40,477 nt of DNA from a bacterium (GTDB lineage: Bacteria > Auribacterota > UBA3054 > JAPLST01). The stretch covers positions 1-40,477 of the forward strand of contig JAOACZ010000185.1 of NCBI GenBank assembly GCA_026417575.1, given 5' to 3'. Under the pieces are notes generated by a model. The model was given only the letters and a program-made list of their open reading frames with translations. It was not told the DNA's origin and ran no database searches. Below are positions 32,709-40,477 of the stretch, piece after piece. Both the position numbers and the translations under genes were made by a program. Within the stretch, counting starts at the first letter, position 1, and every line of letters begins with the position of its first letter.

Positions 32709-35096
32709 ATGAGAAAACGGACCTGGTGGCTTGTGCCGTTGATGGCAGGTGCCGTACCCCTATGGGCGGCGGACGCGACAGTAGTGAGTACCTACTGGTG
32801 GATTGCACCGGTGGGTGCGGTGACAGCGCTGGTGTTTGCCTTTGTGTTCTACCGGCAGATGCTGACGGCGAGTCAGGGGAACGAGCGCATGCAGATGATC
32901 GCACAGTATGTGCGCGAGGGGGCAATGGCCTATTTGCATCGGCAGTACAAGGTGGTCGCGATTGTGTTTGTCGTGTTGGTCGCGATCCTGGCGGTCTTGG
33001 CGTACTTGGGGATTCAAAATCCGTTTGTGCCGGTCGCATTTTTGACGGGGGGGTGTTTTTCGGGCTTGTGCGGGTATTTGGGGATGAAAACGGCGACGCA
33101 GGCGAGCTCGCGTACGGCACAGGGTGCATCGGAGAGCTTGAATCGCGGGCTACAGATCGCGTTTCGCTCGGGAGCGGTGATGGGGTTGGTGGTCGTAGGC
33201 TTTGGTCTGCTTGACATTGCGGCATGGTATTTCATTCTTGATCGGTTGGTCTTTACGCCGGAGCACATTCAGCACGGGCTAAAGGTGCTGGGCCTGACGC
33301 TCGTGCATGCAAATCCGGACGCGGTAGTAAATGGGGTCCTGACGGCGGCGGCGCAGCATCACAAGCTCGCCGAAATTACGACGACGATGATTACATTCGG
33401 CATGGGGGCTTCAACCCAGGCACTGTTCGCGCGTGTCGGTGGCGGTATTTACACGAAGGCGGCCGACGTGGGCGCTGACTTGGTGGGGAAAGTAGAAGCG
33501 GGGATTCCGGAGGATGATCCACGTAATCCGGCAACGATTGCGGACAATGTAGGTGATAACGTGGGTGACGTGGCGGGTATGGGTGCAGACTTGTACGAGT
33601 CATACTGCGGCTCAATTTTGGCCACGGCAGCGCTTGGGGCTGCGCTGGGGCTGCGGAATGGCGAGGCGCCGTTGAGATATGTGCTTGCACCGATGATCGT
33701 CGCGGGTGTGGGGATTCTGCTTTCCATTGTGGGGATCTATGCGGTGCGCTGCAAGGAAGGGGCAACGCAAAAGAATTTACTGCGTGCGTTGTTGTTCGGA
33801 ACTTTAGGCAGCTCGATATTGATTTTCTTCGCGGTGGCGGTGCTGTGTCAGCTACTTGGGTTGGGATGGAGCATCTTTCTTGCCGTGGCAGCGGGGTTGA
33901 TTGCTGGGGTGATCATTGGGCAATCTACGGAGTACTACACTTCGGATGAATACGCGCCAACAAAAGGGATTGCTGCGCAAGCACCCATGGGGCCGGCGAC
34001 AGTGATCATTGACGGATTGGCGGTAGGCATGATGTCGAGTGGTGTACCAGTGATCACGATCGTAGTAGCGATTTTGTGTGCGTTTGGTTTTGCGGGGGGA
34101 TTCCGCGATATGGCGTTAGGGCTGTATGGGGTTGGCTTTGCCGCGGTGGGGATGCTAGCGACGCTGGGCATCACGTTGGCGACAGATGCGTACGGGCCGA
34201 TTGCTGACAACGCGGGTGGTAACGCGGAGATGAGCCACTTGCCACCGGAGGTACGCCAGCGTACGGACGCGCTGGACGCGCTGGGGAATACCACGGCTGC
34301 CACAGGGAAAGGCTTTGCGATTGGCTCGGCGGCATTGACGGCCATGGCATTGCTCGCAGCGTGCTTAGAAGAGATCAAGATTTGGGAGTTTCGCTTCACG
34401 CACGGTGGGGGGCTGCAATCTGCCGTGGCGGCCGCAGCAAGTTCAGCGCACGTCACGATCAAAGAGCTGGTGCAGAGGTATGATATCAACTTAATGAATC
34501 CACTGTTGTTGTGTGGGCTGTTTCTCGGCGCGATGATGGTATTGGTGTTCTGCGCGCTGACGATGAAGGCAGTGGGGCGGGCCGCGGGGGCGATGGTGAA
34601 CGAAGTGCGGCGGCAATTTAAGGAAAAGCCAGGGATCATGGCAGGGACTGACAAGCCTGACTATGCGCGGTGCGTGGCAATTTCAACAGCGGGGGCGCAG
34701 CGTGAGATGCTGGTCCCGTCGTTATTGGCAATTTTAGCGCCCCTGGTAACGGGGTGTGTGTTAGGCGTGCCGGGGGTGCTCGGATTGCTGGCAGGCGCGC
34801 TGACGACGGGTTTTGCCTTTGCGTGTTTGTTGAACAACGCCGGTGGCGCATGGGACAATGCGAAAAAGTACATTGAGAAGGGCAATTATGGCGGCAAGAA
34901 GCTGCCTGACGGAAGCAAAAATCCTGTCCACGGCGCCGCGGTAATTGGCGACACAGTGGGCGATCCATGCAAGGACACGTCAGGGCCGTCATTGAATATT
35001 TTGGTGAAGCTGATGAGTATGGTCGCCGTAGTGTTCACGCCGGTATTTTTAAAAGTTGCCCCGGTGGTGCAAAGCTGGCTGGGGTTGACGAAGTAA
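32709..35096 (+). CDS. hppA: Membrane-bound ion-translocating pyrophosphatase
   Basis: This 795-residue, roughly 16-helix integral enzyme hydrolyses cytoplasmic PPi and pumps H+ and/or Na+ outward. The PPi site is unmistakable: [20 protein letters not shown] at about 238-257, [51 protein letters not shown], and [18 protein letters not shown] near the end. [10 protein letters not shown] has Ala where K+-independent enzymes have Lys, so K+-dependence is expected. Whether H+ or Na+ is pumped is unresolved. A TAGGAG ribosome site precedes the ATG. First gene of the cluster with yajC and secDF. Confidence 0.96.
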   Translation: MRKRTWWLVPLMAGAVPLWAADATVVSTYWWIAPVGAVTALVFAFVFYRQMLTASQGNERMQMIAQYVREGAMAYLHRQYKVVAIVFVVLVAILAVLAYLGIQNPFVPVAFLTGGCFSGLCGYLGMKTATQASSRTAQGASESLNRGLQIAFRSGAVMGLVVVGFGLLDIAAWYFILDRLVFTPEHIQHGLKVLGLTLVHANPDAVVNGVLTAAAQHHKLAEITTTMITFGMGASTQALFARVGGGIYTKAADVGADLVGKVEAGIPEDDPRNPATIADNVGDNVGDVAGMGADLYESYCGSILATAALGAALGLRNGEAPLRYVLAPMIVAGVGILLSIVGIYAVRCKEGATQKNLLRALLFGTLGSSILIFFAVAVLCQLLGLGWSIFLAVAAGLIAGVIIGQSTEYYTSDEYAPTKGIAAQAPMGPATVIIDGLAVGMMSSGVPVITIVVAILCAFGFAGGFRDMALGLYGVGFAAVGMLATLGITLATDAYGPIADNAGGNAEMSHLPPEVRQRTDALDALGNTTAATGKGFAIGSAALTAMALLAACLEEIKIWEFRFTHGGGLQSAVAAAASSAHVTIKELVQRYDINLMNPLLLCGLFLGAMMVLVFCALTMKAVGRAAGAMVNEVRRQFKEKPGIMAGTDKPDYARCVAISTAGAQREMLVPSLLAILAPLVTGCVLGVPGVLGLLAGALTTGFAFACLLNNAGGAWDNAKKYIEKGNYGGKKLPDGSKNPVHGAAVIGDTVGDPCKDTSGPSLNILVKLMSMVAVVFTPVFLKVAPVVQSWLGLTK

Positions 35097-35118
35097 CACA
35101 GGAACAAAAGAGGCGCAC

Positions 35119-35514
35119 ATGACGCGCAGGATTGTGGGAGCGAGTCTGCTGGGGTTGGGAAGCTGGCTGGCGGTGGCTCAGGTGTGGGCTATGGCAGGAC
35201 CGCAGGGTGAGGGACAAGGGCAAGCCAGCCCGTGGAACATGTTGTTCATTTTTGCCTTATTCATGGTGGCGATGTATTTCTTCATGATCCGGCCCGAGCA
35301 ACGGCGACGCAAAGAAAAGGAGGAGATGCTGCGCAGCGTTAGCGTGGGGGACAAGATTGTGACCACGGGCGGCATTTACGGGATCGTGCGGCAAGTGAAG
35401 GAGGACACAGTACGGCTGCAGATAGACGATCACGTGCGGATTGAGTTAGCAAAGTCGGCGATAGCGAACGTGGTCGAGCGCGGAGGCGAACAGAGCGGCG
35501 CGGCCACAACGTAA
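35119..35514 (+). CDS. yajC: Sec translocon accessory protein YajC with N-terminal extension
   Basis: YajC joins SecDF and SecYEG in preprotein translocation. The core helix (about 40-60, [17 protein letters not shown]) is followed by the signature [14 protein letters not shown] and [15 protein letters not shown]. At 131 residues it is longer than usual (about 85-110). The extra N-terminus (1-38) looks like a cleavable signal peptide followed by a Gly/Gln spacer. It lies 22 bp after hppA and 33 bp before secDF, the usual yajC-secD order. An AGAGG ribosome site is present. Confidence 0.94.
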   Translation: MTRRIVGASLLGLGSWLAVAQVWAMAGPQGEGQGQASPWNMLFIFALFMVAMYFFMIRPEQRRRKEKEEMLRSVSVGDKIVTTGGIYGIVRQVKEDTVRLQIDDHVRIELAKSAIANVVERGGEQSGAATT

Positions 35515-35547
35515 GCGGCTGGTAACGGCAAGCGAGGCGGAGCGGGC

Positions 35548-38388
35548 ATGACACAACAGATGCGGATCAAAGGGCTGGTGATCCTGGCCAGCGTACTAGT
35601 CTGCGCATATTTGGTGTACCCGACAGTGCGGTGGGCACTGTATACACCGGCGGAGCGCGAGGAACTGGCAGGTAATCCACGTGAGCAGAAACTCGGCAAG
35701 TGGCGTGAGGAGGAGTTGCGGCTGAGCGATGCAGGCTTTGGCCCGCGCTTCGCGTTTAGCTTGAAGAAGTGGTGGCAGGGTGACCGCGATCGCGTGCTGA
35801 ATTTGGGCTTGGATCTCCAAGGGGGCTTGTTCGTAGTCCTGGAAGTGCAGCTTGATGACGCCGTGCGTGTCCAGAATCAAAACATCCGCGAGTTGCTCAA
35901 GGACACGCTAATGGAGAAGAACATTGAATATATCCGCATCGCGGATATAACCGCGGACCAGATCCAGTTGGTCTTCACGAATCAAGCAGTGGCACAGCAA
36001 GCGTTGACAGTGATTCGTGCGGATGCCGATTACATGAATCGTTTGGTACTGCCGGAAGAAGCTCGCGGTCCGGAGTTTACGGTGCGCCTGCGAGGTATTT
36101 ATATTGAGAACATCAAGCGAAAGGCGTTGGAGCAAGCCCGGCGCGTAGTGGAAAATCGTGTGAACGAATTGGGCCTGACCGAGCCGAGTATTCAAGTGCA
36201 AGAACCGGCACGCGTGATTGTACAGTTGCCGGGCGAAAAAGATCCGGACCGGATCTTACGCTTGATGAAGCAGACGGCCAAGCTAGAATTCCGGCTTACC
36301 GCTACCGACACCATTACCAAGCGCGTCATTGACAGTATTGATCGCTACAAACGAATCAAGGATAAGTTGCTGGTTGAACAGGGGCGCACAGAAGAGGGTG
36401 TACCGTATACGACGTACAAGATTAGTGACGCTGACACGGACTACTTCAAGATGTTACTGAGCGACAGCAACGTGCTCAGCCGGGTGCCAGCGAACTACGT
36501 AGTGATGCTTGGGCGGCCAGTACCTGAGGAAGGGCGCGGTGTTTTTCGCGAATTTCTGCTTGTGGAGCGCGATGTTGCAATTGACGGTATGTCACTCACC
36601 GATGCGCAGGTGACCGTGCAGGACACGGCACAGAACCGAATTGTCTCACTTTCATTGGATACCAAGGGTGGTCAACGACTTAAGATGATTTCGCGCAAAG
36701 CGGCCAGTTTGTACAAGAACAATAGCATCGTTTCGCGGCTGGCGATCGTTCTCGACGACGTGGTGTATTCTTCACCGTTGCTGCTCGAGTATATCCCGAG
36801 TAATAACGCGATTATTCGGGGACACTTTACCGAGCGCGAGGCGGCAGATTTGGCCTTGGTGCTGCGCAGTGGTGCGCTGCCGGCGAAGTTGGAAATTGTA
36901 CAGAATCGGACCGTGGGGGCGAGTTTAGGAGCTGATTCCATTCGACGTGGAGTGGTTTCCGGCATGGTGGGGGCCGCTGTCGTCGTTGCCTTTATGGCAG
37001 GCTATTACTTGCTGGCGGGTTTAGTCGCAGATTTTGCGTTGTTCTTAAACATGCTCATTTTGCTTGCGGTACTCGCGTTCTTCCGCGCCACGCTGACCTT
37101 GCCCGGGATTGCGGGTATTATTCTGACGGTGGGAATGGCGGTGGATGCCAACGTGTTGATTTTTGAACGTATTCGTGAAGAGCTGGCCGCGGGGAAGGAG
37201 TTACGGCGCGCGATCAAAGATGGTTTTGGTCGTGCCTGGATCACGATTGTGGATTCTAATCTAACCACAATTGCGACGGCGTTGATTTTGTACTTCCTTG
37301 GTACGGGACCGATTCGCGGCTTTGGATTGACGCTCATGATCGGTCTGCTGGCCAACCTGTTCACGGCCGTCTTTGTCTGCCGGTTTATTTTTGACTGGAT
37401 GACGCTGAGCGGCCGGCTCACCTCGTTGCGCATGTTTCAGCTTTTTGCGCAGCCACGATTGAATGTGCTCAAAGTACGGCATATCTGCCTGGCAGCGTCG
37501 CTTATAGTGATTATCGGCGGAATGACCGTGTTTACGGTTCGCTACGTGAATCAGAACAAGGCACTTGCAGCGGGGAAAGTGCAGCTGGGCGAGACGCTGC
37601 TTGAAAAGCCGATCAAAGGCATTGAGCTGACCGGAGGTGATGTGTTGCGGTTAAAGTTCAAAGGATTGGTGAGCGTGGGACGGATCCGATCGGCCCTGGC
37701 TAAGGTTGGTTTGGGTGACAGCATGATTCAGGCGGTAGACGCGGGTGATGAAGTGCTGATTCGGAGCCCATTCAACACGAGTGTACGCGCGATTCAAGCC
37801 TTACAGCAACATTTGTCTGGTGAATCGTTTGAGGTGACGGAGGAGGACCGCATTGGCCCGGCGATTGGCAGCGAATTGGTCACCAAGGCTTTTTACGCCA
37901 TCATTGTGTCGCTCATTGTGATGGTGGTGTATCTGACCTGGCGGTTCGAATTTCAGTATGGATTGGGCGCAATGGTTGCGCTGGTACATGATGTTCTTGT
38001 TACCTTGGCCTTCTTTGCGTTAACAGGGAGGCAAATTTCGTTGACGGTCATCGCTGCGTTGCTGACCATTGTGGGATATTCGGTCAATGATACGATTGTT
38101 GTGTTCGATCGCATTCGAGAGGACCGGCGTTTGAACAAGGGCTTGGGAATGGAGGATGTGATCAATCTAGCCGTCAATCAGACGTTGTCGCGGACGGTCC
38201 TGACGGCGGGAACGACGTTGGTGGTGGTGCTGGCGCAGTATTTGTTTGGCGGCGAGGTCATCAACGATTTTGCCTTCGCCTTGCTGGTGGGGATTGCAGT
38301 AGGCACGTATTCCTCGGTGTTCATTGCCAGCCCAGTCGTTTTGTTCTGGGAAAAGGTGTTTAAACGCGTTGCGCACCGCGCGAGGTAA
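35548..38388 (+). CDS. secDF: Fused protein-export protein SecDF
   Basis: SecD and SecF use the ion gradient to pull proteins out of SecYEG. Here they form one 946-residue protein, as in Bacteroidetes and many PVC bacteria. The SecD part (about 1-640) has helix 1 (10-30), LNLGLDLQGGLFVVLEV (84-100), a long periplasmic P1 domain, and helices with GMAVDANVLIFERIREEL. The SecF part (about 645-946) has its own first helix, RIGPAIGSELVTKA, and GYSVNDTIVVFDRIRED. Both ion-relay Asp motifs are intact. It lies 9 bp before rfbB and 33 bp after yajC. Confidence 0.96.
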   Translation: MTQQMRIKGLVILASVLVCAYLVYPTVRWALYTPAEREELAGNPREQKLGKWREEELRLSDAGFGPRFAFSLKKWWQGDRDRVLNLGLDLQGGLFVVLEVQLDDAVRVQNQNIRELLKDTLMEKNIEYIRIADITADQIQLVFTNQAVAQQALTVIRADADYMNRLVLPEEARGPEFTVRLRGIYIENIKRKALEQARRVVENRVNELGLTEPSIQVQEPARVIVQLPGEKDPDRILRLMKQTAKLEFRLTATDTITKRVIDSIDRYKRIKDKLLVEQGRTEEGVPYTTYKISDADTDYFKMLLSDSNVLSRVPANYVVMLGRPVPEEGRGVFREFLLVERDVAIDGMSLTDAQVTVQDTAQNRIVSLSLDTKGGQRLKMISRKAASLYKNNSIVSRLAIVLDDVVYSSPLLLEYIPSNNAIIRGHFTEREAADLALVLRSGALPAKLEIVQNRTVGASLGADSIRRGVVSGMVGAAVVVAFMAGYYLLAGLVADFALFLNMLILLAVLAFFRATLTLPGIAGIILTVGMAVDANVLIFERIREELAAGKELRRAIKDGFGRAWITIVDSNLTTIATALILYFLGTGPIRGFGLTLMIGLLANLFTAVFVCRFIFDWMTLSGRLTSLRMFQLFAQPRLNVLKVRHICLAASLIVIIGGMTVFTVRYVNQNKALAAGKVQLGETLLEKPIKGIELTGGDVLRLKFKGLVSVGRIRSALAKVGLGDSMIQAVDAGDEVLIRSPFNTSVRAIQALQQHLSGESFEVTEEDRIGPAIGSELVTKAFYAIIVSLIVMVVYLTWRFEFQYGLGAMVALVHDVLVTLAFFALTGRQISLTVIAALLTIVGYSVNDTIVVFDRIREDRRLNKGLGMEDVINLAVNQTLSRTVLTAGTTLVVVLAQYLFGGEVINDFAFALLVGIAVGTYSSVFIASPVVLFWEKVFKRVAHRAR

Positions 38389-38397
38389 GGAAGAGAG

Positions 38398-39453
38398 ATG
38401 AGCACGCGTGGCATCGGGTACACCTACTTGATTACCGGTGGTGCGGGCTTTATTGGCTCAAATTTTGTGCATTACGTTCTGGCGACATATCCGGAGTGTC
38501 GGGTGATCAACCTCGACAAATTGACATACGCGGGCAATCTGGACAACTTGAGAGACCTGGCCACTGAGCGACGGCATGAATTCGTGCACGGCGATATTGC
38601 TGACGCGGAGCTCGTCAATAAGCTGTTTGCGCAGGGGATTGATGTCGTTGTGAATTTTGCGGCGGAGACACATGTGGACCGTTCGCTGGGGGACTCGACG
38701 GAGTTCTTGCGCACGAATATTCACGGTTCGTACGTGTTGTTAGAAGCGGCGCGCACACACGGGATCAAGAAATTCATTCAAATTTCCACTGACGAAGTGT
38801 ACGGCTCGATCGAGCCGGGGCGATCTTCGCGTGAGACCGATGAGTTGCGGCCGCGCAATCCGTATGCGGCAACGAAGGCTGGAGCTGACCGGCTGGCATA
38901 CTCGTTCTTTGCCTCCTACAGTCTGCCGGTATGCATTACGCGAGCGTCAAACAACTACGGGCCGTATCAATATCCGGAAAAATTGATTCCGCTGTTTGTG
39001 ACGAACTTGCTCGAGGACAAGCCGGTGCCAATTTACGGGGATGGGCGGAATGTACGAGATTGGCTCCATGTACAAGATCATTGCCGTGCGATTGATGTAG
39101 TGATTGCGCGCGGGGTGGACGGAGAAACCTACAACATTGGGGGTGGTAACGAGCGCGAAAATATTCAGGTGGTGGATTTGATTTTTGCGTATTTGCAGAA
39201 ACCCGCCTCGCTCAAACAATACGTGAAAGACCGTGAAGGGCATGACCGGCGGTACTCGTTGTGCTCTGACAAAATCAAGCAGCTGGGCTGGGCGCCGCAG
39301 GTACCTTTTGAAGAAGGCTTGCGTGCCACGATCGACTGGTATGTACAGAATCGCTGGTGGTGGGAGAAGCTCAAGAGCGGTGCGTACTGGGAGTACTACC
39401 GCAAGCAGTATGTGGAGCGTGAAAGTCGCACGCGACGCGCACAGAAGCGCTAG
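38398..39453 (+). CDS. rfbB: dTDP-glucose 4,6-dehydratase
   Basis: RfbB converts dTDP-glucose to dTDP-4-keto-6-deoxyglucose, feeding dTDP-rhamnose and other surface sugars. The 351-residue extended SDR has YLITGGAGFIGSNFVHYVLA (NAD loop), ISTDEVYGSIEPG (catalytic Asp-Glu), and NPYAATKAGADRL with Tyr-xxx-Lys. RASNNYGPYQYPEKLIPLF and EGHDRRYSLCSDKI also fit. A GTAAGGAAGAGAG ribosome region precedes the ATG 9 bp after secDF. The partner genes rfbA, rfbC and rfbD are not in the window, so this is an isolated member of the rhamnose pathway. Confidence 0.97.
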   Translation: MSTRGIGYTYLITGGAGFIGSNFVHYVLATYPECRVINLDKLTYAGNLDNLRDLATERRHEFVHGDIADAELVNKLFAQGIDVVVNFAAETHVDRSLGDSTEFLRTNIHGSYVLLEAARTHGIKKFIQISTDEVYGSIEPGRSSRETDELRPRNPYAATKAGADRLAYSFFASYSLPVCITRASNNYGPYQYPEKLIPLFVTNLLEDKPVPIYGDGRNVRDWLHVQDHCRAIDVVIARGVDGETYNIGGGNERENIQVVDLIFAYLQKPASLKQYVKDREGHDRRYSLCSDKIKQLGWAPQVPFEEGLRATIDWYVQNRWWWEKLKSGAYWEYYRKQYVERESRTRRAQKR

Positions 39454-39509
39454 GGGCCTTGTGCTCGGCGCCTGTATGGCGTCTCCGCGTTCCATGCCGG
39501 AGGTGAGTA

Positions 39510-39572
39510 ATGCCTTCGTACGGGCGTGTATGCACGGATTTGGCCAAGCCGGGATGCTTTGTGGGTAGCTGA
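39510..39572 (+). CDS. Possible 20-residue small or leader peptide
   Basis: The ATG at 39510 is preceded by GGAGGTGAGTA, the same ribosome-site context (GGAGGTGAGTAATG) used by the gene starting at 890. It would encode MPSYGRVCTDLAKPGCFVGS. It sits in the 202-bp gap between rfbB and the ABC ATPase. With two Cys and no hydrophobic stretch, the product is not recognisable. It could be a translated leader or a chance ribosome site. Confidence 0.35.
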   Translation: MPSYGRVCTDLAKPGCFVGS

Positions 39573-39655
39573 AAAGGTGAGGGAGGCCAGCGCGGAGCCA
39601 CCCTGCCCTAGTAAGCGAGACCAATGCGGCTGGGTGCGTGAAGAGGAAAACAGGC

Positions 39656-40444
39656 ATGCGCGGGAGCTCAGCAAGTGATTCAGTGATACGCGTACAGGAT
39701 CTGGTGCACGTTTATCCGCGAAGCGCGTGGCAGTTGGGACCGCTTTCTTTCGAGGTGCGCGCGGGCGGGATGACAGGTCTGATAGGCCCCAACGGCTCAG
39801 GAAAAAGTACATTGCTAGCCGCATGCGCACGGCATATTCCCGCGCGTGGAAGTATACACGTGTTTCGGCGGCCGATCGCTACGTATGGGGCGCGCGAATG
39901 GGCGCGGCTTGTCGCCTACCTGCCACAGTCCATTCAAGCCCAGTTTGATTTTACCGTGGAGGAAACTGTGGCATTTGGTCGCTATCCTCACACGGCCATG
40001 ATGGGTTTTCTAGACGCGCATGATTGGGCTGTGATTCAGCGCTGCATGGAGCAGGCAGAGCTGAGCCACTTACGCACGCGACGGCTGAGTGAGCTGTCTG
40101 GGGGTGAGCGCCAGCGGGTGCATCTTGCTGCGGTTTTGGCACAAGAGCCGCGCCTTATGTTGCTGGACGAACCGGCCACAGCTCTTGACATTCATCATCA
40201 AGTTGCATTGTACCGCATTCTGCGGGAGTGCACTGCGGCTGGGATCACTGTAGTGCTCGCCACGCATGACTTGTCCCTTGCGGCGCATTTTTGTGACGAG
40301 CTCATGCTTCTTTCAGGGGGGCAGATTGCGGCGCAGGGCAGCCCAGATAGAGTGATTACAGAGCCGCTGATTCATCAGGTGTACGGAGCGCAGGTGCGGG
40401 TGGTTACCGTTCCTGGCAGTGTTTCACCCGCAGTTGTGCCGGCA
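39656..40444 (+). CDS. Iron-siderophore/cobalamin-type ABC transporter ATPase, 3'-truncated
   Basis: The frame is open from ATG 39656 to the adapter junction (263 codons), so the end is lost. It has Walker A GLIGPNGSGKST (about 40-51), a Q-loop in VAYLPQSIQAQF, signature LSGGERQRVHLA, Walker B LMLLDEPATALD, and H-loop ATHDLS. Architecture and FTVEETVAFGRYP match the FecE/FhuC/BtuD group that powers uptake of iron chelates, haem or vitamin B12. The permease and binding protein genes would lie beyond the contig. A GAGGA ribosome site precedes the ATG; an in-frame GTG at 39638 is an alternative. The substrate cannot be told. Confidence 0.93.
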
Positions 40445-40477
40445 CTGTCTCTTATACACATCTCCGAGCCCACGAGA
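40445..40477 (+). other. Nextera transposase adapter left on the contig end
   Basis: From 40445 the bases read CTGTCTCTTATACACATCT then CCGAGCCCACGAGA. This is the reverse complement of the Nextera mosaic end plus read-2 adapter arm, missing only its last base. It is sequencing artefact, not genome, and ends the ABC ATPase gene artificially. Confidence 0.98.

Noticed and set aside
39454-39655. Possible cobalamin riboswitch before the ABC ATPase
   Set aside because: A GCGAGACC near 39615 faintly resembles a B12 box, but the full order of conserved blocks (GCCACTG, GGGAAGG, AGTCAGGAGACC) cannot be laid out. An Rfam RF00174 scan would decide.

Overview
The window is a contig-end fragment from a Gram-negative bacterium with fairly high GC content. 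An LptD-type outer-membrane protein shows an LPS-bearing outer membrane. PEP-CTERM and glycine-rich exported proteins, a fused SecDF and a membrane pyrophosphatase also fit the PVC superphylum. I would guess a Kiritimatiellota or Verrucomicrobiota relative, but no rRNA is present to settle it. The last 33 bases are Nextera transposase adapter, so the right edge is an assembly end that cuts an ABC transporter gene. The left edge cuts a large glycine-rich surface protein. No rRNA, tRNA, CRISPR array, prophage or insertion sequence was seen.

Layout. 1-890 (-): truncated glycine-rich exported protein. 1679-3273 (-): rhomboid protease overlapping a ClpP-fold membrane serine protease. 3676-7022 (-): HicB-like protein, pdxJ, rpsB, tsf, pyrH; frr does not follow. 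7530-13542 (+): lptD, gmd, serA, uppS, which serve the envelope plus serine synthesis. 13561-16491 (-): a 976-residue mosaic PEP-CTERM protein with its own near-consensus promoter. 16894-22750 (+): six tightly packed genes (surE, lipoprotein, acyl-CoA ligase, acyl-CoA thioesterase, CinA-like, TPR), nearly all start-stop overlapped. 23925-25091 (+): Ste24-like M48 protease. 25224-30343 (-): trypsin-like protease, then FAH-family hydrolase coupled to a double M16 peptidase. 31315-31632 (+): TM2-domain protein with its own promoter and terminator. 32709-40444 (+): hppA, yajC, secDF, rfbB and a partial iron/cobalamin-type ABC ATPase.

The main themes are envelope biogenesis (lptD, uppS, gmd, rfbB, secDF/yajC), membrane and periplasmic proteolysis (rhomboid, S49-like, M48, M16, trypsin-like), and a coupled surE-lipid-thioester operon. 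Nine candidate promoters share one design: an extended -10 (TGn before the hexamer), in eight cases with a TTG- or TCG-type -35 exactly 17 bp upstream. Two of them sit so close to the ATG that surE and the M48 gene are probably translated from leaderless mRNAs.

The most novel-looking signals lie outside genes. Two copies of a structured repeat with compensatory base changes flank the TM2 gene. The hppA leader holds a perfect promoter, a 19-bp palindrome and a mini-ORF. rpsB has a two-tier hairpin leader. A 20-codon ORF with an ideal ribosome site precedes the ABC gene.
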